From positions 1 through 64,000 of the forward strand of contig NZ_JAGGKL010000003.1 of NCBI RefSeq assembly GCF_017873625.1: a stretch of 64,000 nucleotides of DNA, read 5' to 3'. Within the stretch, counting starts at the first letter, position 1, and every line of letters starts with the position of its first letter. Positions 50,409 through 60,083 of the stretch are shown piece after piece. The notes beneath the pieces are model-generated. The model searched no databases, had not been told where the DNA came from, and worked only from the letters and a program-made list of their open reading frames with translations. The position numbers were made by a program, and so were the translations under genes. The stretch is from Methanobacterium petrolearium (GTDB taxonomy: Archaea > Methanobacteriota > Methanobacteria > Methanobacteriales > Methanobacteriaceae).

Positions 50409-52142
50409 ATGATTAAAGTTGAAAATCTATCAAAAACTTATCATATAGAGGATGGCCCTGATATAAAGGCCCTGGATAATGTTAATCTGGAAGTTGAAAA
50501 GGGAGAAATATTAGGCATTATTGGAACCAGTGGATCAGGTAAGAGTACTCTTCTCCGAGTACTTAGAGGTGTGGAATCTTTTGAAGAGGGGGAAATTACC
50601 ATCGATGATGTAACAGTTACACCAGACTCCACTCCCTACTATTCTCGCAAGCTACGTAAACTGACAGCAATCCACCTGCAACGTTCTTTTGGATTATGGT
50701 CTGAAACAGCGTTAAATAATGTTATAAGGAAATTGTACGGGACTAAGTATGGTGATGAATCATTAACTGATTTTGATTTTGCATATGGCGAGTTTGAAGC
50801 CGAAGCAATGGAAATTCTACGTGTTGTTGGTTTGGACCATAAGGCCAATCACTTTGCCCCAGTGTTAAGTGGTGGTGAAAAACAGAGATTAATAATGGCC
50901 AGACAACTGGCTAAAAAACCAGAAGTACTCTTGTTAGATGAACCAGCCACCATGTCATGCCCGAAAACAAAACAAGAAATTTTAGATGCTATAAAGACTA
51001 TAAACAATGATTTAGGAGTTACTGTTATACTGGTGTCACATCTACCTGAAGTACATCATTATTTGTCTCAGCGTCTGGTTCTAATGGAAGAAGGCAGAGT
51101 AGTAGGCGAAGGATCCCCTGATGAGATCATTAAAAGGTTCCTTAAGAAAATGGAACCCAAAGTAGATGGTAGGAATCCAGAGGATATTGGTGATGAGATA
51201 ATCAAAGCCCGTGACTTAAAGAGGAAGTTTTATCTTCTCAAAGGTGGTAATGTTCTGGAGTTGGAAGATATTAACTTCGATGTTAATGAGAGTGAAATCG
51301 TTTCCCTCATCGGTCCCAGTGGTGCTGGCAAAACAGTTTTACTCCGTATTATTGGTGGTTTAGATCAGCCAGATGAAGGTGAAGTTTTATTCAAATTAAG
51401 TGATGAATGGGTGGATATGCATCAGCCTGGAATCAGTAGGATGAAAACCAGGCGACAAATGGGATTCATGCATCAAGAATTCGCCCTGGTACACCATGCT
51501 AAACTCAAAGACCAAATAGCAGGAAGATTAGGGGTGAAAGGAATAAAAGTGGTGGATGAAGCTAAGAAAAAGGCTGAAGAATTAGGTATAAGTGATCTGG
51601 CTTTAGACGTATTATACCAACTCACTGACCTTCCTGAAAACGAAGCTAAAATCCGGTTAGAGAAAATAGGCCTTTCAGCAGATATTTTAGACACATTATT
51701 CCCAAGTTTTCCAGATAACAAGGTCAGAGAATATGCAGAACCCATATTCAAAGCCCTTAATCTCCCCTTAGATGTGCTCAACCGGCGTTCATATGAATTA
51801 TCAGGCGGACAGAAGGTTAGAGCCACCCTGGCCCTGGTATTAACATCCAAACCAAAAGTTCTGATACTAGATGAACCATTTGGTGATCTAGACCCAATCA
51901 CCCTTAGAATGGTTTCAAACTCCCTCAAACAGATAAACCAGAAATTTGATACCACCATCATCATGGTTAGCCACCATATTGACTTCATAGAAGAGGTAGC
52001 CACCAGAGCCATTCACATGGAAGATGGTAAAATGATTGGTGATGGAAAACCAGAAAAAGAATGTGATGAATTCATCAAAAGATGCAAAGCAGAGTATCTT
52101 AAGGATGCTGCAGAGTGGAAGGAAAAGATTGCAGAGAACTGA
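50409..52142 (+). CDS. atwA: Methyl-coenzyme M reductase activation component A2
   Basis: 577 residues with two complete ABC ATPase domains and no membrane helices. Walker A motifs are GTSGSGKST (about 39-47) and GPSGAGKTV (about 304-312). Signatures are LSGGEKQR and LSGGQKVR, and Walker B segments are LLLDEPATM and LILDEPFGDLD. Component A2 supplies ATP-dependent activation of methyl-coenzyme M reductase by driving reduction of its nickel cofactor F430. The sequence between the domains (CPKTKQEILDAIK and after) matches this family rather than a transporter. GGTGATGTGA precedes the ATG. It has its own promoter region and marks the genome as methanogenic. Confidence 0.93.
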   Translation: MIKVENLSKTYHIEDGPDIKALDNVNLEVEKGEILGIIGTSGSGKSTLLRVLRGVESFEEGEITIDDVTVTPDSTPYYSRKLRKLTAIHLQRSFGLWSETALNNVIRKLYGTKYGDESLTDFDFAYGEFEAEAMEILRVVGLDHKANHFAPVLSGGEKQRLIMARQLAKKPEVLLLDEPATMSCPKTKQEILDAIKTINNDLGVTVILVSHLPEVHHYLSQRLVLMEEGRVVGEGSPDEIIKRFLKKMEPKVDGRNPEDIGDEIIKARDLKRKFYLLKGGNVLELEDINFDVNESEIVSLIGPSGAGKTVLLRIIGGLDQPDEGEVLFKLSDEWVDMHQPGISRMKTRRQMGFMHQEFALVHHAKLKDQIAGRLGVKGIKVVDEAKKKAEELGISDLALDVLYQLTDLPENEAKIRLEKIGLSADILDTLFPSFPDNKVREYAEPIFKALNLPLDVLNRRSYELSGGQKVRATLALVLTSKPKVLILDEPFGDLDPITLRMVSNSLKQINQKFDTTIIMVSHHIDFIEEVATRAIHMEDGKMIGDGKPEKECDEFIKRCKAEYLKDAAEWKEKIAEN

Positions 52143-52284
52143 TGAACTTCACCTCAGTAAGACATTAATATCATTGAACATGGAAAAAAAATCGAAAAAA
52201 ATCATTAACATAGGAAAATATCATTAGATATTGGAAACGTTTCCTAAAAACGTGCTAAAAATGTAAGTTCAGGAGCTATTAAAA

Positions 52285-52836
52285 ATGAAATTCACTGATC
52301 TAGATTTGGAAAATTTTTATCGGGTGCTTGCACCCCGACCAACTATCATAGTGACAACCGTTAGCCCAGAGGGGGAAGTGAATGCCGCACCTTTCTCTTT
52401 CACCATGCCAGTATCGGTGCAACCTCCTTTAATTGCAGTGGCATCGGTTCCCAGCCACCACACTTACCAGAACATTGAAAAAACCAGAGAAATGGTGGTT
52501 AACATTCCATCTGAAGATATCCTCCAAAAACTGTGGATCACTGGTGAAAAATTCCCCAAGGGAGTGAATGAACTTGAAAAGGCAGGATTGACACAAATGC
52601 CTTCTCTTAAAGTTTCTCCACCATGGATCAAAGAAAGTATTGCATATATGGAATGTAAAATAGATGAAATTATCGCATGCGGTGACCACAATTTGGTGGT
52701 GGGTGAAGTTTTGAAGGTAGGTGTTAGGGAGAATGCCATTAAAGAGGGACTACTTGATGTTGAACTAACAAAACCTATACTACATCTTGGTGGAAAAAAT
52801 TTTGTGGTAGGAGATCATCGCCGGACTGTTGATTAA
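52285..52836 (+). CDS. Flavin reductase family protein (FMN-binding split barrel)
   Basis: 183 residues of the flavoredoxin/flavin reductase-like family: RPTIIVTTVSPEGEVNAAPFSF at the N-terminus forms the split-barrel strand and FMN loop, followed by SVPSHHTYQNI and a C-terminal HLGGKNFVVGD. Members bind FMN and transfer electrons to partner proteins. The partner here is unknown. It is followed by two copies of a 21-base direct repeat. GAGCT is the only ribosome-site-like sequence upstream of the ATG. Confidence 0.85.
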   Translation: MKFTDLDLENFYRVLAPRPTIIVTTVSPEGEVNAAPFSFTMPVSVQPPLIAVASVPSHHTYQNIEKTREMVVNIPSEDILQKLWITGEKFPKGVNELEKAGLTQMPSLKVSPPWIKESIAYMECKIDEIIACGDHNLVVGEVLKVGVRENAIKEGLLDVELTKPILHLGGKNFVVGDHRRTVD

Positions 52837-52839
52837 TTA

Positions 52840-52885
52840 AACAGGCCGTAAATAACAGGATATTAACAGGCCGTAAATAACAGGA
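52840..52885. repeat. Two 21-base direct repeats, period 25
   Basis: AACAGGCCGTAAATAACAGGA occurs exactly twice (52840-52860 and 52865-52885), directly after the flavin reductase gene, with a further partial AACAGG copy downstream. Confidence 0.85.
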
Positions 52886-53043
52886 CAGTAAACAGGATGT
52901 TAATTATATAAACAAGATGAAAGGAATTCACCGAGAAGTGTGGACTAAAAAAGATAATAAATTGAAAATTTAAATTAAATTAATGTTAAGGAATCAAATT
53001 AAAAAAAAATCAAATTAAAAAAAAATCTTAAGTTGGTTGAAAC

Positions 53044-53439
53044 ATGTTTGATACTATAATGGTCCCCACAGATGGATCTGAAGATGCTAAAAGGGCTGAA
53101 GACATGGCAATATCCCTGGCTAAGGAATTGGGATCCAAGGTTGTTGCAGTACACGTAATTGATGACAAACTGATATATCCTTATGAGGTACTGGAAGATG
53201 AGGGTAAAGCCATACTGAATAATGTTCAAAAGAAGGGTCAGCAGAATGGTGTTGAGGTAAATGAAATACTGATTGTGGGAAGCCCTACTCATGATATGGC
53301 TAAGATCACTGAGAAGGCAGAAGCAGATGTGATTGTTATAAGCCCCCATGGAAAATCTAGTTTTGAAAAGATTTTGATGGGCAGTGTTGCTGAAAGTACC
53401 GTTAAAACTGTTGATCTGCCCGTATTACTGGTCAAATAA
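53044..53439 (+). CDS. Universal stress protein (UspA family)
   Basis: 131 residues with the alpha/beta Usp fold: IMVPTDGSEDAKRA at the N-terminus and SPHGKSSFEKILMGSVAES at the C-terminus. The second motif is the ATP-binding G-x2-G-x9-GS pattern, with Ser in place of the first Gly. It likely binds ATP and supports stress survival. It opens a run of stress-related genes to 56921 but has its own spacer and a T-run behind it (53462-53468). Confidence 0.92.
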   Translation: MFDTIMVPTDGSEDAKRAEDMAISLAKELGSKVVAVHVIDDKLIYPYEVLEDEGKAILNNVQKKGQQNGVEVNEILIVGSPTHDMAKITEKAEADVIVISPHGKSSFEKILMGSVAESTVKTVDLPVLLVK

Positions 53440-53461
53440 ACCATGTTTTTCTATTAATTAG

Positions 53462-53468
53462 TTTTTTT
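53462..53468 (+). terminator. T-run after the UspA gene
   Basis: Seven T residues about 23 bases after the stop codon; a probable archaeal terminator. Confidence 0.35.
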
Positions 53469-53582
53469 AAAATATAATAACATTATTAAAGTTTAATCAG
53501 GGTCTAAATGATTAATCAAATAATAATTTCCGTTAACTCAAATCAGTAATTCTAACACGAACAAGTTTTAGGGGCATCATTA

Positions 53583-54023
53583 ATGAGACTTTGGAGCCTT
53601 CATCCCAAATACTTGGATAGTAAAGGGCTGGTAGCTGTTTGGAGAGAGGGTTTGCTGGCAAGAGCTGTCTTAAATGGGAAAACTAAAGGTTATAAAAATC
53701 ATCCCCAACTTATCCGATTTAAAAATCAAAAAGAACCCCTGATTTTCATTGATTCTTATTTAAACAATGTTTTTAAGGAAGCAAGAAACAGAGGATATAA
53801 TTTTGACCATAGAAAGATTGGCAGCCAAATAACCAAGGAACACATCACCGTCACTCACGGACAGATGCTGTATGAACTTGAACATTTGAAGGGTAAACTT
53901 AAACATCGTGAAAGGAATAAATACCTAGAATTGATACAAATTGATTCACCGGCCCCTAATCCGATTTTCATTGTGATTCCTGGTGATATTGAGCCATGGG
54001 AGAAAACAAAGACCGGAAAATAA
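53583..54023 (+). CDS. Pyrimidine dimer DNA glycosylase (endonuclease V-like)
   Basis: 146 residues of the Pyr_excise family, which includes the DenV glycosylase of phage T4. The start MRLWSLHPKYLDSKGLVAVWRE with N-terminal LWS-HP and Trp-Arg-Glu is typical, and THGQMLYELEHLKGKL follows. It would excise UV-induced pyrimidine dimers or related lesions. There is no strong ribosome site; GGGGCATC lies upstream. Single gene between UspA and the rubredoxins. Confidence 0.85.
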   Translation: MRLWSLHPKYLDSKGLVAVWREGLLARAVLNGKTKGYKNHPQLIRFKNQKEPLIFIDSYLNNVFKEARNRGYNFDHRKIGSQITKEHITVTHGQMLYELEHLKGKLKHRERNKYLELIQIDSPAPNPIFIVIPGDIEPWEKTKTGK

Positions 54024-54198
54024 ATTCAAAGATGGCATACCCATAAAATTATTAATCAGAAATGAATATAAAATTAATAATAATATTTGCATATGCTTCA
54101 TTTACGTCCCTTACAAAATGGAAATGTTCCTTTTGGGAATATAAAACATTCCATTAACATTTAATTGTATTTAGTGGCATTTGATGGAGGAAATCATC

Positions 54199-54357
54199 AT
54201 GAAAAGATACAAATGCAAAGTTTGTGGTTACATCTATGATCCTGAAGTTGGAGAACCCAGAACCAACACCCCACCGGGAACTGCATTCGAAGATCTGCCT
54301 GAAGATTGGAAGTGCCCCAAGTGTGGAGCTGGAAAATTCCGTTTTGTTGCCATCTGA
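54199..54357 (+). CDS. Rubredoxin 1
   Basis: 52 residues, a complete rubredoxin. CKVCGY (residues 6-11) and CPKCGA supply the four Cys ligands for one iron, with aromatic and DWKCP segments as usual. It carries single electrons, for example to peroxide- or oxygen-reducing proteins. It starts at an ATG eight bases after GGAGG and ends before a T-run (54369-54376). The loop EVGEPRTNTPPG differs from rubredoxin 2. Confidence 0.95.
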   Translation: MKRYKCKVCGYIYDPEVGEPRTNTPPGTAFEDLPEDWKCPKCGAGKFRFVAI

Positions 54358-54368
54358 TCTCATAGTTA

Positions 54369-54376
54369 TTTTTTTT
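54369..54376 (+). terminator. T-run between the rubredoxin genes
   Basis: Eight T residues 12 bases after the rubredoxin 1 stop. It may end part of the transcripts before rubredoxin 2. Confidence 0.3.
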
Positions 54377-54407
54377 ATGTATATTTAAAAAAAAGAGGTG
54401 TAGTTTC

Positions 54408-54569
54408 ATGAAAAAATACATGTGTAAACCCTGTGGATACATATATGACCCTGAAGAAGGAGACGACATGTCTGGAATTGAACCTGGAACCGCTTTCGAG
54501 GACTTACCTGATGACTGGGTTTGTCCAATGTGCGGAGCAGGTAAAGAGATGTTCGTACCTGTAGACTAA
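54408..54569 (+). CDS. Rubredoxin 2
   Basis: 53 residues with CKPCGY and CPMCGA iron-binding pairs and the EDLPDDWVCP segment. It is clearly paralogous to rubredoxin 1, but the loop GDDMSGIEPG is the more classical one. The ATG has GAGGTG upstream. The ferritin gene follows after 28 bases, so iron storage and electron transfer may be expressed together. Confidence 0.95.
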   Translation: MKKYMCKPCGYIYDPEEGDDMSGIEPGTAFEDLPDDWVCPMCGAGKEMFVPVD

Positions 54570-54597
54570 CTAATAGTATTGGATGGAGGTGAATGAT

Positions 54598-55110
<513 letters not shown>

Positions 55111-55126
55111 AAATTTCTTTAAATCC

Positions 55127-55134
55127 TTTTTTTT
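55127..55134 (+). terminator. T-run after the ferritin gene
   Basis: Eight consecutive T residues 16 bases after the stop, followed by C/T-rich sequence with a run of ten C (near 55190-55199). Probable terminator. Confidence 0.4.
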
Positions 55135-55403
55135 ATTTCCCAAGAATTCCTTCAAATATTTTTCAAATTCCATTTAATTCCTCCTAATTCCCCCCCCCCA
55201 ATTCCTCCCAATTCATCCTAATTAAATTTACTTTATGTTTCAGTGAGAATTAATCAGTTATCCGCAATTTAACATTATCAATTAATTATTCACTAAAAAA
55301 AATTTTAAATAAAAAATCTTTCCTAAATTTTCTCAATAAAAATAAATAAATAAAAATTGGGACAAAATAAGTTGTGTATAGATTTACCTCAAGGGGGTAA
55401 AAA

Positions 55404-56090
55404 ATGGGAGAAAAAGTTTACGAACTAAAAAAAATCAAGAAAAAAGGGAAAGGAATGCCTCTTATTGGTGATAAATTCCCTAAAATGGAAGTTCAGACCA
55501 CTTATGGAATGATGAAGTTACCCAAAGCATTTAAGGGTAAGTGGTTCGTTTTATTCAGTCATCCTGGAGATTTCACACCAGTGTGTACCACTGAATTCGT
55601 TGCCTTCCAACTCCGTTATGAATTATTCCATGAACTAAACTGCGAACTCATTGGACTTTCAGTGGACCAGGTCTTTGCACACCTTAAATGGACAGAGTGG
55701 ATAGCGGAAAATTTCGATGTGGACATCGAATTCCCAATAATTGCAGATACAGGAAAAGTTGCTGATTTATTGGGATTAATACATCCGAACAAAGGCACCA
55801 ACACTGTAAGAGCTGTTTTCATAATCGATCCTCAGGGAATCATCAGAGCAATGCTTTACTATCCACAGGAACTGGGAAGAAACATAGATGAAATATTAAG
55901 AATGATAGAGGGCTTCCAAACTGCTGATGAGAAGGAAGTTGCCATACCCGCCAACTGGCCTTGCAACGAAATCATAGGCAAAGGACTCATCATTCCACCT
56001 GCCGCAGATGTTGAAACCGCAATCAAAAGACCAGAGAAATATAAATGCTTTGACTGGTGGTTATGCTACAGAAATTTTTATAAATGGTAG
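55404..56090 (+). CDS. Peroxiredoxin (1-Cys/Prx6-like archaeal type)
   Basis: 228 residues of the AhpC/TSA family. The peroxidatic Cys61 lies in SHPGDFTPVCTTEF, and the catalytic Arg is probably in the NTVRAVFIIDP strand. The long C-terminal arm ends with ANWPCNE and CFDWWLC cysteines, one of which may resolve the sulfenic acid as in archaeal Prx decamers. It reduces hydrogen peroxide and organic peroxides. GGGGG precedes the ATG. A Lys-rich N-terminal extension (residues 8-17) is notable. It neighbours ferritin and superoxide dismutase. Confidence 0.93.
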   Translation: MGEKVYELKKIKKKGKGMPLIGDKFPKMEVQTTYGMMKLPKAFKGKWFVLFSHPGDFTPVCTTEFVAFQLRYELFHELNCELIGLSVDQVFAHLKWTEWIAENFDVDIEFPIIADTGKVADLLGLIHPNKGTNTVRAVFIIDPQGIIRAMLYYPQELGRNIDEILRMIEGFQTADEKEVAIPANWPCNEIIGKGLIIPPAADVETAIKRPEKYKCFDWWLCYRNFYKW

Positions 56091-56122
56091 AGAAAATTTA
56101 ATTTTTTTAAATTAATATTTTT

Positions 56123-56208
56123 GAATCATTGAAAAACTGCATAATGTCTTAAGTGATTAAAAAAAACTGCATAATGTTTTGAGTCATTAAATAACTGTAT
56201 AAGGTGAT
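56123..56208. repeat. Three imperfect tandem repeats upstream of the sod gene
   Basis: Units 56123-56150, 56151-56180 and 56181-56208 share the pattern ATT-A-rich-ACTGCATAATG. The third, most diverged copy supplies the AAGGTGAT ribosome site of the superoxide dismutase gene. Confidence 0.65.
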
Positions 56209-56213
56209 AAAAA

Positions 56214-56921
56214 ATGGCAAAAAAAATATATGAACTCCCCCCACTACCTTACGACTACGATGCGTTGGCTCCCCATATATCAGAGGAGCAACTCCAGATA
56301 CACCATGATAAACACCACCAGGCCTATGTGGATGGTGCCAATGCACTATTAGAGAAATTTGATAACAGACCAGGCATAGAATTTGATGTGAAGGCAGTGG
56401 CCAAGGAACTATCATTCCATGTTGGTGGATTCGTACTCCACAAACTTTTCTGGGAAAACATGGCCCCCGCACCAAAAGGTGGAGGTGAACCCAAAGGAAC
56501 TCTTGCCAAATACATTGAAAAGAATTTTGGATCCTTTGAACGGTTCAAACAGGAATTTTCCCAGGCAGCAAACGGCACTGAAGGATCTGGATGGGCTGCC
56601 CTAACCTATTGTAGGGGCACTGACCGACTCTTCATAACCCAGATCGAGAAACACAACGTCAACGTGATCCCTCATTTCAGAGTTTTAATGGTTCTGGATG
56701 TATGGGAACACGCATATTATCTTGACTACAAAAATGTGCGACCAGCATTTGTGGAAGCCTTCTGGAACATAGTCAACTGGGAAGAAATTAACCGACGCCT
56801 TGAAATTGAACTTCTGTCAGCTAGTTTAAACCTGGTGGACAACCGTCGTATTCTGGACATGAAAATCGAAGAGTTCCGGGAAAACTTCGATGACTGGCTG
56901 GCATCTTTTGAAAATAAATAA
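56214..56921 (+). CDS. sod: Superoxide dismutase, Fe/Mn family
   Basis: 235 residues. Metal ligands are the first His of IHHDKHHQAYV (near His30), the His in VLHKLFWENMAP, and Asp and His of VLDVWEHAYYLDYKN. It converts superoxide to oxygen and peroxide, the latter handled by the peroxiredoxin encoded just upstream. The C-terminal extension of about 30 residues beyond the usual end (RRLEIELLSASLNLV onward) is longer than in typical Fe-SODs. AAGGTGAT precedes the ATG, and a T-rich terminator follows. Confidence 0.95.
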   Translation: MAKKIYELPPLPYDYDALAPHISEEQLQIHHDKHHQAYVDGANALLEKFDNRPGIEFDVKAVAKELSFHVGGFVLHKLFWENMAPAPKGGGEPKGTLAKYIEKNFGSFERFKQEFSQAANGTEGSGWAALTYCRGTDRLFITQIEKHNVNVIPHFRVLMVLDVWEHAYYLDYKNVRPAFVEAFWNIVNWEEINRRLEIELLSASLNLVDNRRILDMKIEEFRENFDDWLASFENK

Positions 56922-57241
56922 TAATTCTTTTTTTCTTTTTTTAGGATTTTTTTACCGGAAATTTAAATTATTAAAAGCATTGAACTTTTCAAACTTTTAA
57001 TTAATTATCTGTAGTAGTTAACAAATAAATGGGTTAACATAACTTAGTAATTCTCATTTTCATTGTTTGAAGATTTAGCAATAGATAAATATAATCCCTA
57101 TTATAATGGTTAATGGAAATTAAGTGAATAACTGATTGAAACTACACACATATCACTAGTCTTGTATTATATTATAAAAGTTATTTTAGTGATGAATTAG
57201 TAAGTTAACGGTTTATTGTGGTACGGTTTGAGGTGTATACT
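56922..57241. other. AT-rich spacer before the CoA ligase gene
   Basis: About 320 bases holding the sod terminator at its left end and a TATA-like TTATAAAAG at 57172-57180, which would start transcription near 57203. Nothing else recognised. Confidence 0.4.
56927..56942 (+). terminator. T-rich terminator after sod
   Basis: A 16-base stretch of T broken by a single C, starting six bases after the stop codon of the superoxide dismutase gene. Confidence 0.45.
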
Positions 57242-58543
57242 ATGATCTGGAATGAAAAGGCTGAGTGCATGTCAGCTGAGGAAAAGGAAGAATTGCAGCT
57301 TAAAAGATTACAAGAAGTTGTTAAGAGGGTTTATGAAAACGTGCCTTATTACCATGAAAGAATGGATGGATTAGGAGTGACCCCTGATGATATTCAAACT
57401 CTTGAAGACATTGAAAAACTACCCTTCACCACCAAAAGCGATCTGCGGGATGCATATCCCTTTGGAATGTTCGCAGTTGATACTGATGATATTGTAGAAA
57501 TTCACACAACCTCGGGAACCACTGGCAAACCAACCGTATCAGGATACACTCGTAAAGACCTTGAAATATGGGGAGAAGTAGTTGCAAGGGCTCTTTCAAT
57601 GGCAGGAGGAACCAAAAAAGACATAGTGCAAAACTGTTATGGTTATGGTCTTTTTACTGGAGGGTTGGGGGTACACCACGGTGGTCAGAAATTGGGTTGC
57701 ACTGTAATACCAATCAGTGCAGGGAACACTCAACGCCAAATTGAAGTGATCAAGGACTTTGAAAGTACCATCATCACCTGTACACCCAGTTACGCCATGT
57801 ACATAGCCGAAGTACTGGAAAGGGAAGGAGTTCCTAAAGAAAACATTAAACTTAAAGCTGGGGTTTTAGGGGCTGAAATGTGGACTGAAGAGATGAGAAA
57901 CGAAATTGAGCGAAGATTGGGAATAGATGCCCTGAATATTTATGGACTCACTGAGATCATTGGTCCTGGTGTAGCCAATGAGTGCATGGAAAAAGATGGA
58001 CTGCACATATTTGATGACCATTTTTATCCTGAAATCATAGATCCCAAAAATCTGGAAACATTGCCTGAAGGCGAAAAAGGAGAGTTGGTACTGACTTCCC
58101 TTACCAGGGAGGGAATGCCAGTGCTGCGTTTCAGAACGAAGGATATTACTTCACTTAAACCTGACAAATGTGCCTGTGGAAGGACCCATGTTAAGATGGA
58201 TCGTATAACCGGAAGATCTGATGATATGCTCAAGATCAGAGGAGTGATAGTGTTCCCATCCCAGATCGAACGGGCACTACTCAAAATACCTGGAATGGAA
58301 CCACAATACCAGATCATTGCCAGCAGACCCCATCACATGGATGAACTGGAAGTGCAGGTCGAAGCTTCACCCAGCCTAGTTTCAGATGAAGTTAGACACA
58401 TTGAAGAAGTAAAAAGATCCATAGAAAAACATATACATGATGAAATCGGCCTCAGAGTCACTGTGACGCTGGTAGAGCCGCAAAGTCTCCCCAGAAGTGA
58501 GGGGAAAGCTGTCAGAGTTATTGATAAACGAAAACTATGTTAA
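57242..58543 (+). CDS. Phenylacetate-CoA ligase-like AMP-forming enzyme
   Basis: 433 residues of the PaaK branch of acyl-adenylate enzymes. The ATP loop TTSGTTGKPTVSGYT, the NIYGLTEIIGPGVA motif and the C-terminal KMDRITGRSDDMLKIRG are diagnostic. It activates an aryl- or indole-acetate with ATP and CoA; in methanogens the aromatic acid may be an amino acid precursor scavenged from outside. ATG 57242 lies six bases after GAGGTG. The ACT-domain gene follows 50 bases on, a pairing common in archaea. Confidence 0.9.
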   Translation: MIWNEKAECMSAEEKEELQLKRLQEVVKRVYENVPYYHERMDGLGVTPDDIQTLEDIEKLPFTTKSDLRDAYPFGMFAVDTDDIVEIHTTSGTTGKPTVSGYTRKDLEIWGEVVARALSMAGGTKKDIVQNCYGYGLFTGGLGVHHGGQKLGCTVIPISAGNTQRQIEVIKDFESTIITCTPSYAMYIAEVLEREGVPKENIKLKAGVLGAEMWTEEMRNEIERRLGIDALNIYGLTEIIGPGVANECMEKDGLHIFDDHFYPEIIDPKNLETLPEGEKGELVLTSLTREGMPVLRFRTKDITSLKPDKCACGRTHVKMDRITGRSDDMLKIRGVIVFPSQIERALLKIPGMEPQYQIIASRPHHMDELEVQVEASPSLVSDEVRHIEEVKRSIEKHIHDEIGLRVTVTLVEPQSLPRSEGKAVRVIDKRKLC

Positions 58544-58594
58544 AAGTTTTTTACGGGATGAATGTGAATGAATGGAGATACAGGGGATAGGAAA

Positions 58595-59026
58595 ATGAAG
58601 TTAAAACAAATATCTGTATTTTTGGAAAATAAAAAAGGAAGACTTTGGAAAGCTATGAATGTTTTATCCACTGCCGGTATTAATATCAGGGCTCTTTCCA
58701 TAGCTGATACTTCTGAATTCGGTATTCTGCGAATGATTGTTCCGGATCCTCAACTGGCAAAAAAGAAACTCACTGAAGAAAACTTTGTAGTGAAAGTTAA
58801 CGAAGTTATTGGTGTGGAAGTTGACGACGAACCTGGAGGATTGGACACCGTTCTTGGAATTTTAAACCAGGCTGATGTTAATGTAGAATACATTTACGCT
58901 TTTGTTGAGAAAAAAACTAACAAAGCCATTGTGGTGATCCGTACTGAGGATCTTGATGCAGGTATAAAAGTATTAGAAGATGCAGGGGTTGACATTCTCA
59001 ATGCAAGGGATGTTGATCTTTTATAA
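58595..59026 (+). CDS. Tandem ACT-domain regulatory protein
   Basis: 143 residues forming two ACT domains (about 1-68 and 72-143): KQISVFLENKKGRLWKAMNVL and then GVEVDDEPGGLDTVLGIL, each with the Gly/Pro loop that binds amino acids at domain interfaces. No enzyme domain is attached. Its place after the PaaK-like gene suggests it senses an aromatic amino acid or regulates that ligase (inference). The ATG at 58595 has GGGGATAGG upstream. Confidence 0.85.
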   Translation: MKLKQISVFLENKKGRLWKAMNVLSTAGINIRALSIADTSEFGILRMIVPDPQLAKKKLTEENFVVKVNEVIGVEVDDEPGGLDTVLGILNQADVNVEYIYAFVEKKTNKAIVVIRTEDLDAGIKVLEDAGVDILNARDVDLL

Positions 59027-59130
59027 AAATCTTCCATAAAAAAGAGGCTATAAAATAAAAAAAGGGATAATATGGGAATTCAATTTCCCATCTAATTATC
59101 TTCTTTAGATTTTTTAATTTAATTTTAGTA

Positions 59131-59844
59131 TTAAATCTTTTTTAGATATTTGTTTTTGATTTTATCAAAATCTTCCTGGGTAATGGCACCTATATCCAGA
59201 AGATCTTTAGCTTTTTTGATTTTTTCCATTGGATCAACATCTTCATCAGCAGCCACATCGGATTCAGTTATCTGCTGGACCTTTGCAGACTCTGTTTTGA
59301 CCGTGGCGTCTTCAACGTCGGTTTTTTCTTCGATTTTTTGGGTCTGTTGATTTTCTTCAGACTTTAATTGTTCAGGAACTTTGATTTCAGGTATCTCAGG
59401 AGTTCCCTTCACTTCCTCAGAAGGACTATTTTTTACCTCAGGAATTTCTTCTACAGTTCCTGCGGGTGTTGGCTGAACAGTTCCTTCATCAGTACCAGTG
59501 GTTTCCTTAGTTCCTTCATCAGTACCAGTGAATTCATTAATAGTTGCTGATTCTTCAAATTTATGACCGCAGACAATACAAAACTTGGCATCTGCTTTAT
59601 TTTTCTGATTGCATGAAGGGCATATCTTATAATCCTCCATTTTTTGAGTTTCTGGTTGCGGTGACTCAACTTCTTCTTTAACCAGAGATGATCCGCAGCC
59701 AACACAGAATTTAGCACCAGTACTATTAGCTGTATTGCACTCCGGGCAGATAACACCTGCTTGTTCTGGTGTTTTTTCCGCATATGGATCTGAACCTCTC
59801 TTTCTAGCTTCTAATCTTCTTCTAATCTCATCGCTTGAAACCAT
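59131..59844 (-). CDS. Double zinc-ribbon protein with SHOCT domain
   Basis: 237 residues. Two zinc ribbons: CPECNTANSTGAKFCVGCG (about 33-51) and CPSCNQKNKADAKFCIVCG (about 75-93). A long Glu/Thr/Pro-rich linker with a repeated GTDEGT follows, and then a C-terminal SHOCT-like helix pair (about 203-237, KIKKAKDLLDIGAITQEDFD). SHOCT domains often mediate oligomerisation at the end of membrane or regulatory proteins. No membrane helix is present. GAGGTG precedes the ATG. Function unknown. Confidence 0.75.
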   Translation of the reverse strand: MVSSDEIRRRLEARKRGSDPYAEKTPEQAGVICPECNTANSTGAKFCVGCGSSLVKEEVESPQPETQKMEDYKICPSCNQKNKADAKFCIVCGHKFEESATINEFTGTDEGTKETTGTDEGTVQPTPAGTVEEIPEVKNSPSEEVKGTPEIPEIKVPEQLKSEENQQTQKIEEKTDVEDATVKTESAKVQQITESDVAADEDVDPMEKIKKAKDLLDIGAITQEDFDKIKNKYLKKI

Positions 59845-60083
59845 TAACTACACCTCAATTACAAACATATTACAATTTAACTTGAATTGTTTTAACTTAC
59901 TTGGATTAATGTAATTAACTACTATAAACCATTATGCTATCTGTTTCTTCACTATAATTAATTTTATCCTAATTCGAAAGATGTAGATCTATGTTAATAT
60001 AGTGAATTACTCATCCCAGTACAAAGTATGTAATAAATAAATAGAATGATTACGTTGTGTTTGGGAGATTGAACGTTTTAAAT

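Noticed and set aside
55180..55235. C-run and AATTCCTCC-like repeats after the ferritin gene
   Set aside because: A simple low-complexity stretch with a run of ten C; no gene, hairpin or known regulatory motif could be supported.
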